Shown: positions 45,048-53,805, counted from the first letter of the stretch. The stretch: DNA of 64,000 bases from Streptomyces dengpaensis (GCF_002946835.1 NZ_CP026652.1:2976001-3040000); one strand, 5' to 3'. Notes: generated by a model not told the origin, from the letters alone. Made by a program: numbers and translations.

Positions 45048-45812
45048 TCATTCCGAGACACCCGTTCCGATCCGCGAGACGATTTCGTCCCAGTAGCCGG
45101 GCATCGTCTCCCAGGGGTCAGCCCACCCGCCCCGATCCGTGCGGTCGGTGAAGTAGATCGTCGATGCGCCCTGCCAGCGTGCGATGCGCAGCGCCTCGTC
45201 CAGGTGGCCGCGCGGCACACCGTGCACGAAGTGGCAGAAGCGCTCGGGCGGATAGTCGGCGGTCCACTCGGCGACCTGCGACCAGCGGTAATCGCTCCAG
45301 GGGCCGGAGAAGGTCACCAACTGGTCGGCGTTCTCGGCATACCCGGGGTAGGGGTGACTGCCGTGCCCCAGCACGATGTGCGCGTCGGCGAGGAGCGCGC
45401 GGAGCGTGGTGACCGTGCGGCGGATCTCGGGGAGCGCGCCGCGCTCGGTGGGGCAGCGGTCGAGGAGGAAGCCGTCGACCTGATACCAGTCGAGATATCG
45501 GTGGGCGTCCGAGATCAGCTCGCCGAACGTGCGCATTCCGGAGGTGCGCGCGCCGAAGGTGGTGTCCAGGTGCCCGAGGATCCGAACGCCCGCGTTGCGC
45601 AGCCGTCCGGCGGCTTCCAGACAGTGCGGGTCGGGGCGCGTGCCGGGCCCGTGGGACACGTTCAGGACGACCCAGTGCAAGGGGGTGCCGGGGCGGGTGA
45701 GTTCGCCCCACTCCAGGGGAGCGACGAGGGGGTGCGCATAGCCGGGGATGCCGAAGCCGAGGCCAAAGTCCGTGCTCGCGGTGCCCGCTGCGGTGCTGGT
45801 CAGATACGGCAT
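45048..45812 (-). CDS. spherulation-specific family 4 (spherulin-4) protein
   Basis: The 254-residue protein has the spherulin-4 TIM-barrel pattern: FGIPGYAHPL, VVLNVSHGPGTRPD, LGHLDTTFGARTS, YQVDGFLLDRCP and YFTDRTDRGGW. The best-studied member, fungal Sph3 (GH135), cleaves galactosaminogalactan and is encoded in its biosynthetic cluster. Acidic residues after the DGFLLD strand are candidate catalytic groups. No signal peptide is visible, which is unusual for a glycanase. Its start overlaps the epimerase stop by 13 nt, indicating coupling. Confidence 0.85.
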   Translation of the reverse strand: MPYLTSTAAGTASTDFGLGFGIPGYAHPLVAPLEWGELTRPGTPLHWVVLNVSHGPGTRPDPHCLEAAGRLRNAGVRILGHLDTTFGARTSGMRTFGELISDAHRYLDWYQVDGFLLDRCPTERGALPEIRRTVTTLRALLADAHIVLGHGSHPYPGYAENADQLVTFSGPWSDYRWSQVAEWTADYPPERFCHFVHGVPRGHLDEALRIARWQGASTIYFTDRTDRGGWADPWETMPGYWDEIVSRIGTGVSE

Positions 45813-46759
45813 GCCGCCTCCATCCAGATGTCGGCGAGGGATTCCTCGAGGTTGATCCGGGGCCGCCAGCCGAGCCGGTCGCGTGCGGTGCGCACGTCGG
45901 CCTGCTGCCAGCTGCCGCAGCCGTCCGGATAGGGGTACGCGACCGGGGCCGCATGGTCTGGTTCGGTGCGGGGGTGGCCGATGGATGGCCTCATGGGTCC
46001 GGGCGGGCCGTCGAGTTCGTGCAGGGTGCCGCCGTAGCCGGCCACGCGCGCGAGGACGGCGACAGCATCGCGGAGGCGTACGGCGCGGCCCGAGCCGATG
46101 TTGATCACGCCTTGTGCGGCGGAGAGCGAGGCGGCATGGACGGCGCGGGCGACATCGCGGACGTCGATGAAGTCGCGTTGGACGCCGAGGCCGCCGAGTT
46201 TGAGTTCGCCGTCGCCGGACTGCATGGCACGGCGCAGGGCTTCGGCGAGGCGGCCGAGCGGGGATCCGGCGGGAGTGCCGGGCCCGGCGGGCGAGAAGAC
46301 GCGGAGCACGACGGCGTCCAGGCCGGAGCCGAGGACGAGTTCGGTGGCGGCGAGCTTGCTCACGCCGTATGGGCCACCCGGGCGCGGCACGGCGTCCTCA
46401 GCGGTGGAGGAACCGGGCTGGCTGGGTCCGTACTCGGCGCCGCAGCCGATCTGGACGAGCCGTGCGCCGCAGCCGCTGCGGCGCAGGGCCTCGCAGACGG
46501 TGGCGACGGCGACGGTGTTGTGCCGGGTGAGTTCGCGGGCGCCGCCGCGGGTGGCCCCGGCGCAGTTGATGACGACTCCGGGGTGCACCGCGTCCAGGAA
46601 GCGGGTGAGGGCACCGGGGCTGCCCGAGGCGAGGTCGAACCGTACGTCGGCGTCGTCGCCCCGGCCGAGCGCGGTGAGCTGCACGGCCGGGTCGGCGAGC
46701 AGTCGGTCGGCGACGAAACGGCCGAGGTATCCGTTGGCTCCGATCAGCAGGACCCTCAT
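45800..46759 (-). CDS. NAD-dependent nucleotide-sugar epimerase/dehydratase
   Basis: This 319-residue extended SDR has the Rossmann motif LIGANGYLGRFVA at the N-terminus, a conserved YGVSKLAATE with the catalytic Tyr and Lys (near 145) and RDFIDVRDVARAVHAA in the middle. Such enzymes epimerise or reduce UDP- or dTDP-sugars. ATG 46759 has GGGAGC 8 nt upstream. The frame is open upstream but rich in Pro/Arg and unlikely to be coding. It overlaps the spherulin-4 gene, so the two are probably made together. Confidence 0.9.
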   Translation of the reverse strand: MRVLLIGANGYLGRFVADRLLADPAVQLTALGRGDDADVRFDLASGSPGALTRFLDAVHPGVVINCAGATRGGARELTRHNTVAVATVCEALRRSGCGARLVQIGCGAEYGPSQPGSSTAEDAVPRPGGPYGVSKLAATELVLGSGLDAVVLRVFSPAGPGTPAGSPLGRLAEALRRAMQSGDGELKLGGLGVQRDFIDVRDVARAVHAASLSAAQGVINIGSGRAVRLRDAVAVLARVAGYGGTLHELDGPPGPMRPSIGHPRTEPDHAAPVAYPYPDGCGSWQQADVRTARDRLGWRPRINLEESLADIWMEAACRI

Positions 46760-46803
46760 CGGGCGGCTCCCGGGGCGGATTCTCCGGTTCGGGAGGTGAT
46801 CAT
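46756..46803 (-). other. possible 15-codon leader ORF before the epimerase gene
   Basis: AAGGAG with an 8-nt gap precedes an ATG at 46803 that codes MITSRTGESAPGAAR. The TGA overlaps the epimerase ATG as ATGA. The frame continues open upstream to 47142, also overlapping the membrane-protein stop as ATGA, as a Pro-rich 128-residue frame. Neither form can be proved; the gap 46804-47138 otherwise shows only direct repeats of GGACCTGAGGAAG. Confidence 0.35.
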
Positions 46804-47138
46804 CTGGCGTTCTCCTTCGAGGTGATGCCGTAGGTCGGGAGAGGGCCCGCGGTGTCGGCCCCGCGGGAGTAGAGGGCCGGGCGCGGGGGCCTGTCCCGGG
46901 CGCCGGGCGCGGCTCACGGTGGTGGGGGACGCCGTGGGCCGGGTGTGGGGTCGCGGCCCACGGCACCTGGGCCGCGGGCTCGGAATCAGAGGCTGTGCGC
47001 ACTGGACCTGAGGAAGAGACTGTGCGTCCAGGACCTGAGGAAGCGGACCGGGGCTCGGGGCGGTGGGCGCGCCGGAGCCCGGGCCCGTCGGGGAGCCGGG
47101 GCTCCGATCGGTCCGTGGGCCGGGGCTCGGGGCGCGAC

Positions 47139-48800
47139 TCATGCCGCCCCGCAGGGCAGGGCGTGGGCGGAGGCCCGGGTCAGGGTGCGCGTCGAGTGGA
47201 CGAGGAGGACGAGGGAGGCCGCGCCGCACACCAGGGCCGGTACGGCACCCGGTCCCCAGGTGTCGGCAACGGTCTCGACGGGGACGACCAGGAGGGAGCA
47301 GCCGGGAAGGCGGCCCGCGAAGACCGTGGCGAGGGCGGTCACCTCGACCGCCCCCGCGGCGGCGAGCACGACGGCCGGGGCGTGGGTGAAGCCACGTGCT
47401 GTCAGCAGCCGGGCGAGCAGCAGCAGCGCGCCGAGGGGACCGGCTCCGGCGTACGCGGCGGGCTCGCCCAGCGCCGCCCCGCACAGCGCGAGCAGCGCGA
47501 AGACGGCACACAGGAACAGGCCGAACGCCCCGAGGAGCAGGGGCTGTACGGAGGCGGCGAACTCCTCCAAGCCACGGCTCGCGGTCAGCTTCCGGCGGGC
47601 GCGTACGGCGAAGAGGTGGGCGCACCAGGCTGCCGGGGCGCAGGCCAGGGCGAGCGCCGTCACGGATGCGGTGGCCAGCGGCCAGGGGCCGTCGGGACCG
47701 CCGTCGAGGCCTGCCCGCAGCAGGCCGTCGCCCAGGAGGGCGTATGCGATGAGCCAGCACGTCCACGCGCGCGTGGCGCCTGTCGTACGGTGGCCGGCGT
47801 TCAGGGGGCCGCGGCGGAGGGCGACGCGCAGGCCGAGCGCTACGGCGAGGACGCCGACCGCGGCGACCGCGAGGCGCGGCTGCCCGTCGGTGATCCGCAG
47901 GCTGGCGACGGCTGCCACGCAAAGGGCGCCCGGAAGCAGAGCGAGCGCCGCCCAGTCGGCGCGCGCGCCGGGGCGCGCCGGGGTCACCGTACGGGGTGCG
48001 GGCTCCCCGTCTCGCGGCACGCGCGCGTACATCTCCTCGGCGAGCGAGAACACGTCCCGGTGCCGGAACCGGGCGGCGGTTCTGTCGGTCACCCCGTGCG
48101 CCTCCAGGCCCGCCGCGATCTCCAACGGGTCCACGGCACGCTCGCAGAGTTCGCGGTGCCGGTGCATCAGGGCCTTAACGGGGTCGACGGCGCCGCGACG
48201 GCCGGTGGACTTGCGTGCGCCCTCCGCGCCTACGGCGCCATCTGCGCTATCGGCGGCAGTGGCGCCGCCGACGCCTGCCGCACCGCCAACACCGCCGGCA
48301 CCGCGTACACCGCCAACACCGTCTGCACCGCGTGCATCGCCAACACCGCCTGCACCGCGTGCACCGTGGGGCACACCGCGTGCACCGTTCACACCGCCGG
48401 CACCGCCTGCGCTAGCAACGCCACGAGCAGCACCCGTACGCCCCGGCCCGCCCGCGTCACCAGCACCCGCGCTGCCATCGCCACGAGCACCGCCCGGACC
48501 ACCCAGGCCACCCACACCACCAGCACCCCCGACGCCAGGAGCACCCCCCGCACCACCCGCGCCCCCATCGCGCGCCATACCGCCACCGTCCCGTCCCTCG
48601 TGACACGCAGCGTCAGTTCCGCTGCGGCCGCCGGAACCCTCGGCTGCATCGCCAGGGCCGCTGCCGGAACCCCCGGACGCCCCCGCCCCGCGTACGTCCA
48701 TCTCGCCGCTCCCCACAAGCCACTTCTCGGACCGCGCGTCCCAGGCGCCGGGGCTGCTCGGTCTGCCCGGCCGGTCCAGTTCTCCGAGTTCGCTCATCAC
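47139..48800 (-). CDS. polytopic membrane protein with Gly/Ala-rich repeat N-terminus
   Basis: The 553-residue protein has a Gly/Ala/Val/Arg repeat tract at about residues 75-195 (GGVGG, GARG, GGAGG units). A conserved soluble segment follows (KALMHRHRELCERAVDPLEIAA ... FRHRDVFSLAEEMYARVPR). Then about eight hydrophobic helices run from residue 285 to the end. The family is not known to me. By position between a glycosyltransferase and an epimerase it may help export or assemble a glycan. GTG 48800 overlaps the glycosyltransferase stop, behind GGGGAGGGC; ATG 48797 is equally possible. Confidence 0.75.
   Translation of the reverse strand: MMSELGELDRPGRPSSPGAWDARSEKWLVGSGEMDVRGAGASGGSGSGPGDAAEGSGGRSGTDAACHEGRDGGGMARDGGAGGAGGAPGVGGAGGVGGLGGPGGARGDGSAGAGDAGGPGRTGAARGVASAGGAGGVNGARGVPHGARGAGGVGDARGADGVGGVRGAGGVGGAAGVGGATAADSADGAVGAEGARKSTGRRGAVDPVKALMHRHRELCERAVDPLEIAAGLEAHGVTDRTAARFRHRDVFSLAEEMYARVPRDGEPAPRTVTPARPGARADWAALALLPGALCVAAVASLRITDGQPRLAVAAVGVLAVALGLRVALRRGPLNAGHRTTGATRAWTCWLIAYALLGDGLLRAGLDGGPDGPWPLATASVTALALACAPAAWCAHLFAVRARRKLTASRGLEEFAASVQPLLLGAFGLFLCAVFALLALCGAALGEPAAYAGAGPLGALLLLARLLTARGFTHAPAVVLAAAGAVEVTALATVFAGRLPGCSLLVVPVETVADTWGPGAVPALVCGAASLVLLVHSTRTLTRASAHALPCGAA
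48225..48590. repeat. GC-rich minisatellite coding the Gly/Ala tract
   Basis: Repeats of about 9 bp (CACCGC[G/C][T/G][A/G]-type) run for some 360 bp inside the membrane-protein gene. The same repeat keeps several frames open on the opposite strand. Confidence 0.7.
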
Positions 48801-50656
48801 GCGCCCTCCCCTGCGGGAAGAGGGGCCGTGGCCCGTACCGGCGCCCCGGCCGCCCAGCGTGGTCGGCTCGCGGCCATGAGGCGGGTCTCGGCCCAGCGGC
48901 CGGGCACATGGGCCTCTGCCGGGACTCCGAAAGGCAACGGCTCCCCCTCGTCGTCCAGGACCACCCGCCGTACTGGAGAGTGCGAGACGATCTCCAGGTA
49001 AAGGCCGTGAAATGCCGTGATGTTCTGCTCGACGGTGAACAGTTCGAGGGCGCGTGCGCGGGCAGCCGCGCCCAGGCGCGCACGGCGCTCGGGGTCACGC
49101 AGCAGTGCCACACACGCCTCGGCGAGCGCCCGCGGATTGCGCGGCGGCACGACCAGCCCCGTACCGCCGATGACTTCGACGACGGCGCCCACGTCCGTGG
49201 AAACGGTGGCCCGGCCGCAGAACATGGCCTCGACGAGACTGATCGGGAAGCCCTCGACGACGCTGGACAGGACGATCACCGCTCCGGAGGCGTACGCCTC
49301 GGCGAGGCTCGGGACCTCCGGGCCGCCGATCTCCTCGAAGGACACCGGGTTGTCGCCGACCGCGTGCACGCCCTCCGCCTCGTCGGGGAAGAGCTGCGCG
49401 GCCAGCGCCTTGCAGTGGGCCAGATAGGTCGCGCCCTCCGGCCCTTCGGCGGGCGCGCCGACGATCCGAAGCCGGGTCTTCGGTTCCTCCTTGCGGATCT
49501 CCGCGAAGGAGTGCAGCAGCGAGATCAGGTCCTTGGCCGGTTCGATGCGGCCGACCCACACGAGCGTGTCAGGGTCCGCGCGCCTGCTGCCCTCCGCGCC
49601 CTCCCCCACCTCCGCGAAACGGGACGCCTCCATGCCCGGGTAGACGGTGCGCAGCTTGGCGCGATCAGCGCCGCAGCGCTCCTGCCAGCGGCGGGCGTGG
49701 GTGTTGCCGGACGTGATGAGCGTGGCCGCGCGGTAGACCTCGGCGGCGAGCCTGCCGTGAAACGCCGCGAGCAGCGCCCGTACGGCGGGACCCTCACCTA
49801 CCGCGGCGGAGGCCAGGTAATGCGCACGCAACTGCACCCCGTACTCCGTGACCAGCAGTGGCACCCCGGAGAAATGGAGGGCGAGGAGGCCGGGCAGTGC
49901 CGCCGCGCCGCCGGCCGCGGCGTGGCACAGGTCGACCGAGTCGAGCCCGTCGTCCTCGTACCAGTCCAGTGAGAGCGGGCGCAGCGCGCGCTCGATGTGG
50001 GCGGAGACGGTGAGCAGATCGGGCACGCGCGCCGTGCGCGCCGCGCGGAGTGCGCCGGGCGCGCGACATGCGCGCTCCAGCGCGCGCACGGCGTCCTCGG
50101 AGCGCAGCGCACCGACCAGTCCGCCCTCGTCCCGGGCGAGTTCGGCGAGCCCGTACAGCGCGCTGCCGAAACGGTCCGCCTCAACACCGTCAGAAGCCAC
50201 CGCGCCACGGGCATCCGCCGCGCCACGGGCATCCGCCGAACCACCGAAAGCAGCCCCGCCCCCAGCCGCCGCCGAACCACCGAAAGCAGCCCCGCCCCCA
50301 GCCACCGCCGGTCCGCCGGACTCCCCCGGTCCGCCAGACCTGCCCAAACCGTCGGGACCCCCCGGCCCTCCACACACCGCCGCGGCCAGCTCCCCGTACG
50401 CCTCCGCGAACCGCCGCCGCGCCCGCCGGCCGTACACCACCCCGTCGTCCTCGGAGGTCCACAGCGGTGCGGTCCGTACGCGGCTGACCTGGGGCGGCAG
50501 CTGGATCCAGCCCTCGTCCTCCTGCCGCTCGGTGCGGCTGAGCGCGTAGATGTCGAACTCGTGCCGCCCGAGCCCGCGCACGAGCCGGTCGCACCAGAGC
50601 CTGGCGTCACCGCTCACATACGGATAGCCACCCTCCGTAAGCAGTCCGATGCGCAC
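48797..50656 (-). CDS. GT4 glycosyltransferase, PelF-like (DUF3492)
   Basis: The 619-residue protein starts with the DUF3492/PelF signature (IGLLTEGGYPYVSGDARLWCDRLVRGL) and ends with a GT-B domain. The donor-site E-x7-E motif is in EGFPISLVEAMFCGR (near 505), preceded by WVGRIEPAKDLISLLHSF. PelF uses UDP-GlcNAc or UDP-GalNAc to polymerise Pel polysaccharide. A Gly/Ala-rich insert at about 125-165 is coded by 36-bp and 18-bp tandem repeats (50205-50306). GTG 50656 precedes the family start; the open frame above it is not protein-like. It overlaps the membrane-protein start, forming a compact operon. Confidence 0.88.
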   Translation of the reverse strand: MRIGLLTEGGYPYVSGDARLWCDRLVRGLGRHEFDIYALSRTERQEDEGWIQLPPQVSRVRTAPLWTSEDDGVVYGRRARRRFAEAYGELAAAVCGGPGGPDGLGRSGGPGESGGPAVAGGGAAFGGSAAAGGGAAFGGSADARGAADARGAVASDGVEADRFGSALYGLAELARDEGGLVGALRSEDAVRALERACRAPGALRAARTARVPDLLTVSAHIERALRPLSLDWYEDDGLDSVDLCHAAAGGAAALPGLLALHFSGVPLLVTEYGVQLRAHYLASAAVGEGPAVRALLAAFHGRLAAEVYRAATLITSGNTHARRWQERCGADRAKLRTVYPGMEASRFAEVGEGAEGSRRADPDTLVWVGRIEPAKDLISLLHSFAEIRKEEPKTRLRIVGAPAEGPEGATYLAHCKALAAQLFPDEAEGVHAVGDNPVSFEEIGGPEVPSLAEAYASGAVIVLSSVVEGFPISLVEAMFCGRATVSTDVGAVVEVIGGTGLVVPPRNPRALAEACVALLRDPERRARLGAAARARALELFTVEQNITAFHGLYLEIVSHSPVRRVVLDDEGEPLPFGVPAEAHVPGRWAETRLMAASRPRWAAGAPVRATAPLPAGEGA

Positions 50657-50943
50657 GAGTGCACCCCCGATCTCCCGTATGAGGAGCCGCCGTTGGTCCG
50701 GCGGCTCGCAGCGGGACGAACGTATGCGGACAAGGCGGTGGCGCGACGGACGGTTGTCCATCGCGCCACCAAAAGGGGTGAACGGTCGTAACTTTCCCGC
50801 GCAGGGCGCGTTCCGTCGCGCTAAGGGATCAAGAAGTTACGTTTCGCCAGTTCGACGCCGTCTCCCCGCCCGGCCTGGCGCTCACGCCGCAGCCAACTCC
50901 GGCGGGCGGCACCGCACGCTGCCGCGACCCCCAGCACCGTCGG
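50657..50943. promoter_or_regulatory. gap upstream of glycosyltransferase cluster with a long dyad
   Basis: CGTAACTT (50787-50794) and AAGTTACG (50834-50841) form an 8-bp inverted repeat spaced 39 bp apart, a possible regulator site for the polysaccharide-like operon. No gene is seen in this 287-nt gap. Confidence 0.35.
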
Positions 50944-52536
50944 TCAACTCCCGGGATACGGCCACGGGTTGGCCCGACAGCGGATCCCGTCGTGGTCGAG
51001 GAACTTGGTCTGCTGCTGCATGACGGGGGCGAGTTCGCCGTTCTTGTCGCACGTGACGTGCCCGTATCCGAGCCGGTGACCGACCTCGTGGTTGATCAGC
51101 ATCTGCCGGTACGCGTGCATTTCGTCGCCGTACGTCGTGGAGCCCTGGGCCCAGCGGTACGCGTTGATCATGATGCGCTCGGTCGACGCCGAGTCGCACG
51201 ACACGTTGTCCTCCGTCGTATCGAGGCCAGACTTGGCACACCACTCCGCGGTGGTGCCCGGGCTCGCGAGCGTGATGACGAAGTCGGGCTTCCCGGAGGA
51301 GATCCGCTCGAAGGTACGGCCGCCGTTGTGGGCCCAACTCCGGTCGTCGTTCAGGGTCTTCTGCACTGCCTGCGCGAAGAGCGCCGCGTCGAGGCCGAGG
51401 CCCTGCTCCACGTCGATGCGATAGGTGTACTTGCGGCCCTTGCCCGGCGCCTTGTCGAAGCCGAGGACCGCGTCGAACTTCCCCGACCCCGCGAACGTCG
51501 CCCCGAGCGCGTACTTCTGGCCCATCTTCTGGCCGTACGTCAATGGCGTCGCACCCGGTGTCTCCGACGGGGTCGGCCGGGCGTCCGCGCGCGAAGCGGA
51601 GTCCTGGGTCTGCCGGTCACCGCCGTCCGCGGACTGCGCGCGTACGCCGGAATCCTCGCCCGTGGCGATCTGCCCGGCCACGACGACGGCCAGCACCGTG
51701 GTGACAGCGGCCGCCGCGATCCCGGTGAACGCCCTCCCCTTGCCCCTGCCCTTGGCCGGCTCCTCGACCCCCGGCAGCGGCTCCTTGTCGGCCTCCGCGA
51801 CCTCCGGGTCCCAGTCGGTGACGGAGCCGTACGGGTCGGTGCGCGTTGCCGCCGCGCCGCGGGGCGCGTAGACGTCGACGTCCTCGCCCTCGTCGAGGTC
51901 GAAGGCGTCGATGTAGGCCTGCCGGGGACCCGGCGCGTGCTCCTGCCGCTGACGGGGGATCCGGGGCGGCGCGGGATGACCGGACGGCACACCGTACGGA
52001 GCGCCTTGAGGCACCCCCGACGGCGCCCCCTGCTGCACACCACCCCTGGACTCGCCCCAGCCACCGCCGGATTCACGCTGCTCGGGGTGACCACCACGCA
52101 CCTGGGGGACGCCGTGGGCCGGAGTCCCGTCGGGAAAGCGGGGCATGCCGTGGGCCGGAGTCCCGTCCCGGAAACGCGGCACACCATGCGCGGGCGTGCC
52201 ATCCGGAAAACGCGGCACACCATGCGCAGGCGTCCCGTCGGGAAAACGGGGCACACTCTGCGCAGGCGTCCCATCCGGAAAACGCGGCACACCATGCGCC
52301 GGAGTGCCAGGCACCCCCCGCGCAGGCGCCCCGGCCCTCGGCGGATAGGACCCCAGCGCCTCCGCCCCCATCCCCGGAGGCGGAGTGGCCGTACGACCCG
52401 AGGAAGCTGGCCCCGGCCCCGGCGCCGGAACCCGAGCCCCGTCCGGTGCCGGAACCTCAGATATGGGTACCGGAGCCTCAGGTATCTCCGAGGTGGCGGA
52501 CTTGCCCGAGCGTCCCCGGCGGCTGTGACGTCCCAC
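50944..52536 (-). CDS. DUF3152 membrane-anchored metzincin-like protein
   Basis: The 530-residue protein has a long cytoplasmic Pro/Gly-rich region with six 12-residue repeats (GTPAHGVPRFPD), an acidic segment, and one membrane helix (GIAAAAVTTVLAVVVAGQIA, near 285). An extracytoplasmic DUF3152 domain follows. That domain contains HEVGHRLGYGH near 490, which fits the metzincin zinc motif HExxHxxGxxH, with Cys pairs that may form disulfides. Secreted zinc-protease activity is inferred from the motif. GTG 52536 follows GAGGCGGGAC; the stop of the hydrolase gene is 8 nt upstream, so they form an operon. Confidence 0.85.
   Translation of the reverse strand: MGRHSRRGRSGKSATSEIPEAPVPISEVPAPDGARVPAPGPGPASSGRTATPPPGMGAEALGSYPPRAGAPARGVPGTPAHGVPRFPDGTPAQSVPRFPDGTPAHGVPRFPDGTPAHGVPRFRDGTPAHGMPRFPDGTPAHGVPQVRGGHPEQRESGGGWGESRGGVQQGAPSGVPQGAPYGVPSGHPAPPRIPRQRQEHAPGPRQAYIDAFDLDEGEDVDVYAPRGAAATRTDPYGSVTDWDPEVAEADKEPLPGVEEPAKGRGKGRAFTGIAAAAVTTVLAVVVAGQIATGEDSGVRAQSADGGDRQTQDSASRADARPTPSETPGATPLTYGQKMGQKYALGATFAGSGKFDAVLGFDKAPGKGRKYTYRIDVEQGLGLDAALFAQAVQKTLNDDRSWAHNGGRTFERISSGKPDFVITLASPGTTAEWCAKSGLDTTEDNVSCDSASTERIMINAYRWAQGSTTYGDEMHAYRQMLINHEVGHRLGYGHVTCDKNGELAPVMQQQTKFLDHDGIRCRANPWPYPGS
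52106..52310. repeat. 36-bp tandem repeat in DUF3152 gene, about six units
   Basis: Units start at 52106, 52142, 52178, 52214, 52250 and 52286. They are in frame, so copy changes alter only linker length. Confidence 0.9.
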
Positions 52537-52544
52537 GTCCCGCC

Positions 52545-53534
52545 TCAGCTCCCTGCACCGGTGTTGGTCGAAGAGGTCAACTGGCCTGTGTCCGCGAGGA
52601 GTTCGCGGAACGCGGTGGCCACCGCGTTCGGGTACTCCATCATCGCGACATGTCCCGCGTCCGGCAGCGTCAGCAGCCGGGAGTCGCGGAAGGCACGGGC
52701 CGCGCGCTGGGCCATGCGGTAACCGACGAGCTGGTCGCGGCCGCCGTAGATGAGGAGCGTCGGCGCGAGCACCCGCTCGGCCTGGCGCCACAGCCCGTGC
52801 TGGCCGCCCAGCGTGTACGCGTTCACGATGCCGCGCGCCGACCGCGCCATGGCGTCCCAGAAGTACGGAAGGGTGAGCCGCCGTTCCATCTCCTCGACCG
52901 CGTCGCGGAACCCCTGGGGCGTCACGATGCCGGGATCGCCGTAGCAGAGCGCCAGGACGCCGCGCACGCGCTGTTCCGCGCTCCAGTCCTTGGTGAGCTT
53001 GGTGAACAGCCCCGCCACCCCGGGCAGCGCGAGCAGCGCGGTCGGCCACGCGGTGCGTTGCACCGCGAGCTCCGGCAGCGCGGGCGAGACCAGCGTGAGC
53101 GTACGGACGAGATCGGGTCGTACGGCCGCGACGCGCGTCGTGACGGCCCCGCCGAGCGAGTTCCCGAACAGGTGCACCGGCCCGCGGTCGGCCGCGTCGA
53201 GATAACGGATGACCGCGCGCGCGTGTCCCGTGACCGAGTAGTTGCCGTCGTCCGGCGGCGGCGAGTCCCCGAAGCCGGGCAGGTCGAGGGCCTCGCTGTC
53301 CACGAGGCCCTCGAGCAGCGGCATCAGCGCCGACCAGTTCTGCGAGGAACCGCCAAGCCCGTGCACGTACAACGCGGGCGGCAGTCCCTCGCGCGCCGGC
53401 GGTCTCGACCGCACCGTCAGCGTGATCCCCGGCAGCCCGACCGAACGCAGACGCTCGCCCTCCGCGACCCTGACGGCACCAGCCCTCGGCGTGACTGCGG
53501 TGGCCGGTGCGGTCGGCAGTTCGGTCGAAGACAT
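52545..53534 (-). CDS. alpha/beta hydrolase
   Basis: The 329-residue hydrolase has the oxyanion block YVHGLGGSSQNW (near 56), nucleophile elbow GNSLGG (near 125), an acidic residue in GGRDQLVGY and the catalytic His in AGHVAMMEYP. No signal peptide is seen. The Ala-rich N-terminus (first 35 residues) is variable. The substrate is unknown. It heads the operon with the DUF3152 gene. Confidence 0.9.
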   Translation of the reverse strand: MSSTELPTAPATAVTPRAGAVRVAEGERLRSVGLPGITLTVRSRPPAREGLPPALYVHGLGGSSQNWSALMPLLEGLVDSEALDLPGFGDSPPPDDGNYSVTGHARAVIRYLDAADRGPVHLFGNSLGGAVTTRVAAVRPDLVRTLTLVSPALPELAVQRTAWPTALLALPGVAGLFTKLTKDWSAEQRVRGVLALCYGDPGIVTPQGFRDAVEEMERRLTLPYFWDAMARSARGIVNAYTLGGQHGLWRQAERVLAPTLLIYGGRDQLVGYRMAQRAARAFRDSRLLTLPDAGHVAMMEYPNAVATAFRELLADTGQLTSSTNTGAGS

Positions 53535-53805
53535 GCGGCAATGTTACGAGACGATCACGCAGTGGTTCATGTGTTCGCGGTCACAGATCGCGAACACAGC
53601 GCGAGCAGAACACGAACAGGGGCAAGCGGAACACGAACAGAGGACGACTCCGGCGCATCCGGCGGGCACCCGCACAACGCGGACCGCGAACACGCGTACA
53701 TCGCGGCTGGATCGCATAGCGTCCGGATCGGGTGTCTCCTAGGCTTCAGTCGAGGGCACTCGCACGCGCACGGGAGCGCACTCGCACCGCTCGGGAAGAG
53801 GAACC
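53535..53805. other. divergent intergenic region with GAACACGAACAG repeats
   Basis: About 270 nt separates the divergent hydrolase gene and a small acidic gene. It holds direct and inverted copies of CGCGAACAC/GAACACGAACAG (53575-53640) and CGCACGGGAGCGCACTCGCAC. Both promoters should lie here; no clear boxes were assigned. Confidence 0.5.

Noticed and set aside
46995..49001. 668-codon plus-strand frame with Thr/Ala/Cys repeats
   Set aside because: It exists only because the Gly/Ala minisatellite on the minus strand lacks stops; the minus-strand protein has helices and a conserved segment.
52106..52310. CRISPR-like periodic repeat
   Set aside because: The 36-bp units abut without spacers and are in frame in a coding gene; it is a protein repeat.
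53242..53742. 166-codon plus-strand frame running out of the hydrolase gene region
   Set aside because: The first half is antisense to the hydrolase; the second half is repeat sequence with no ribosome site.
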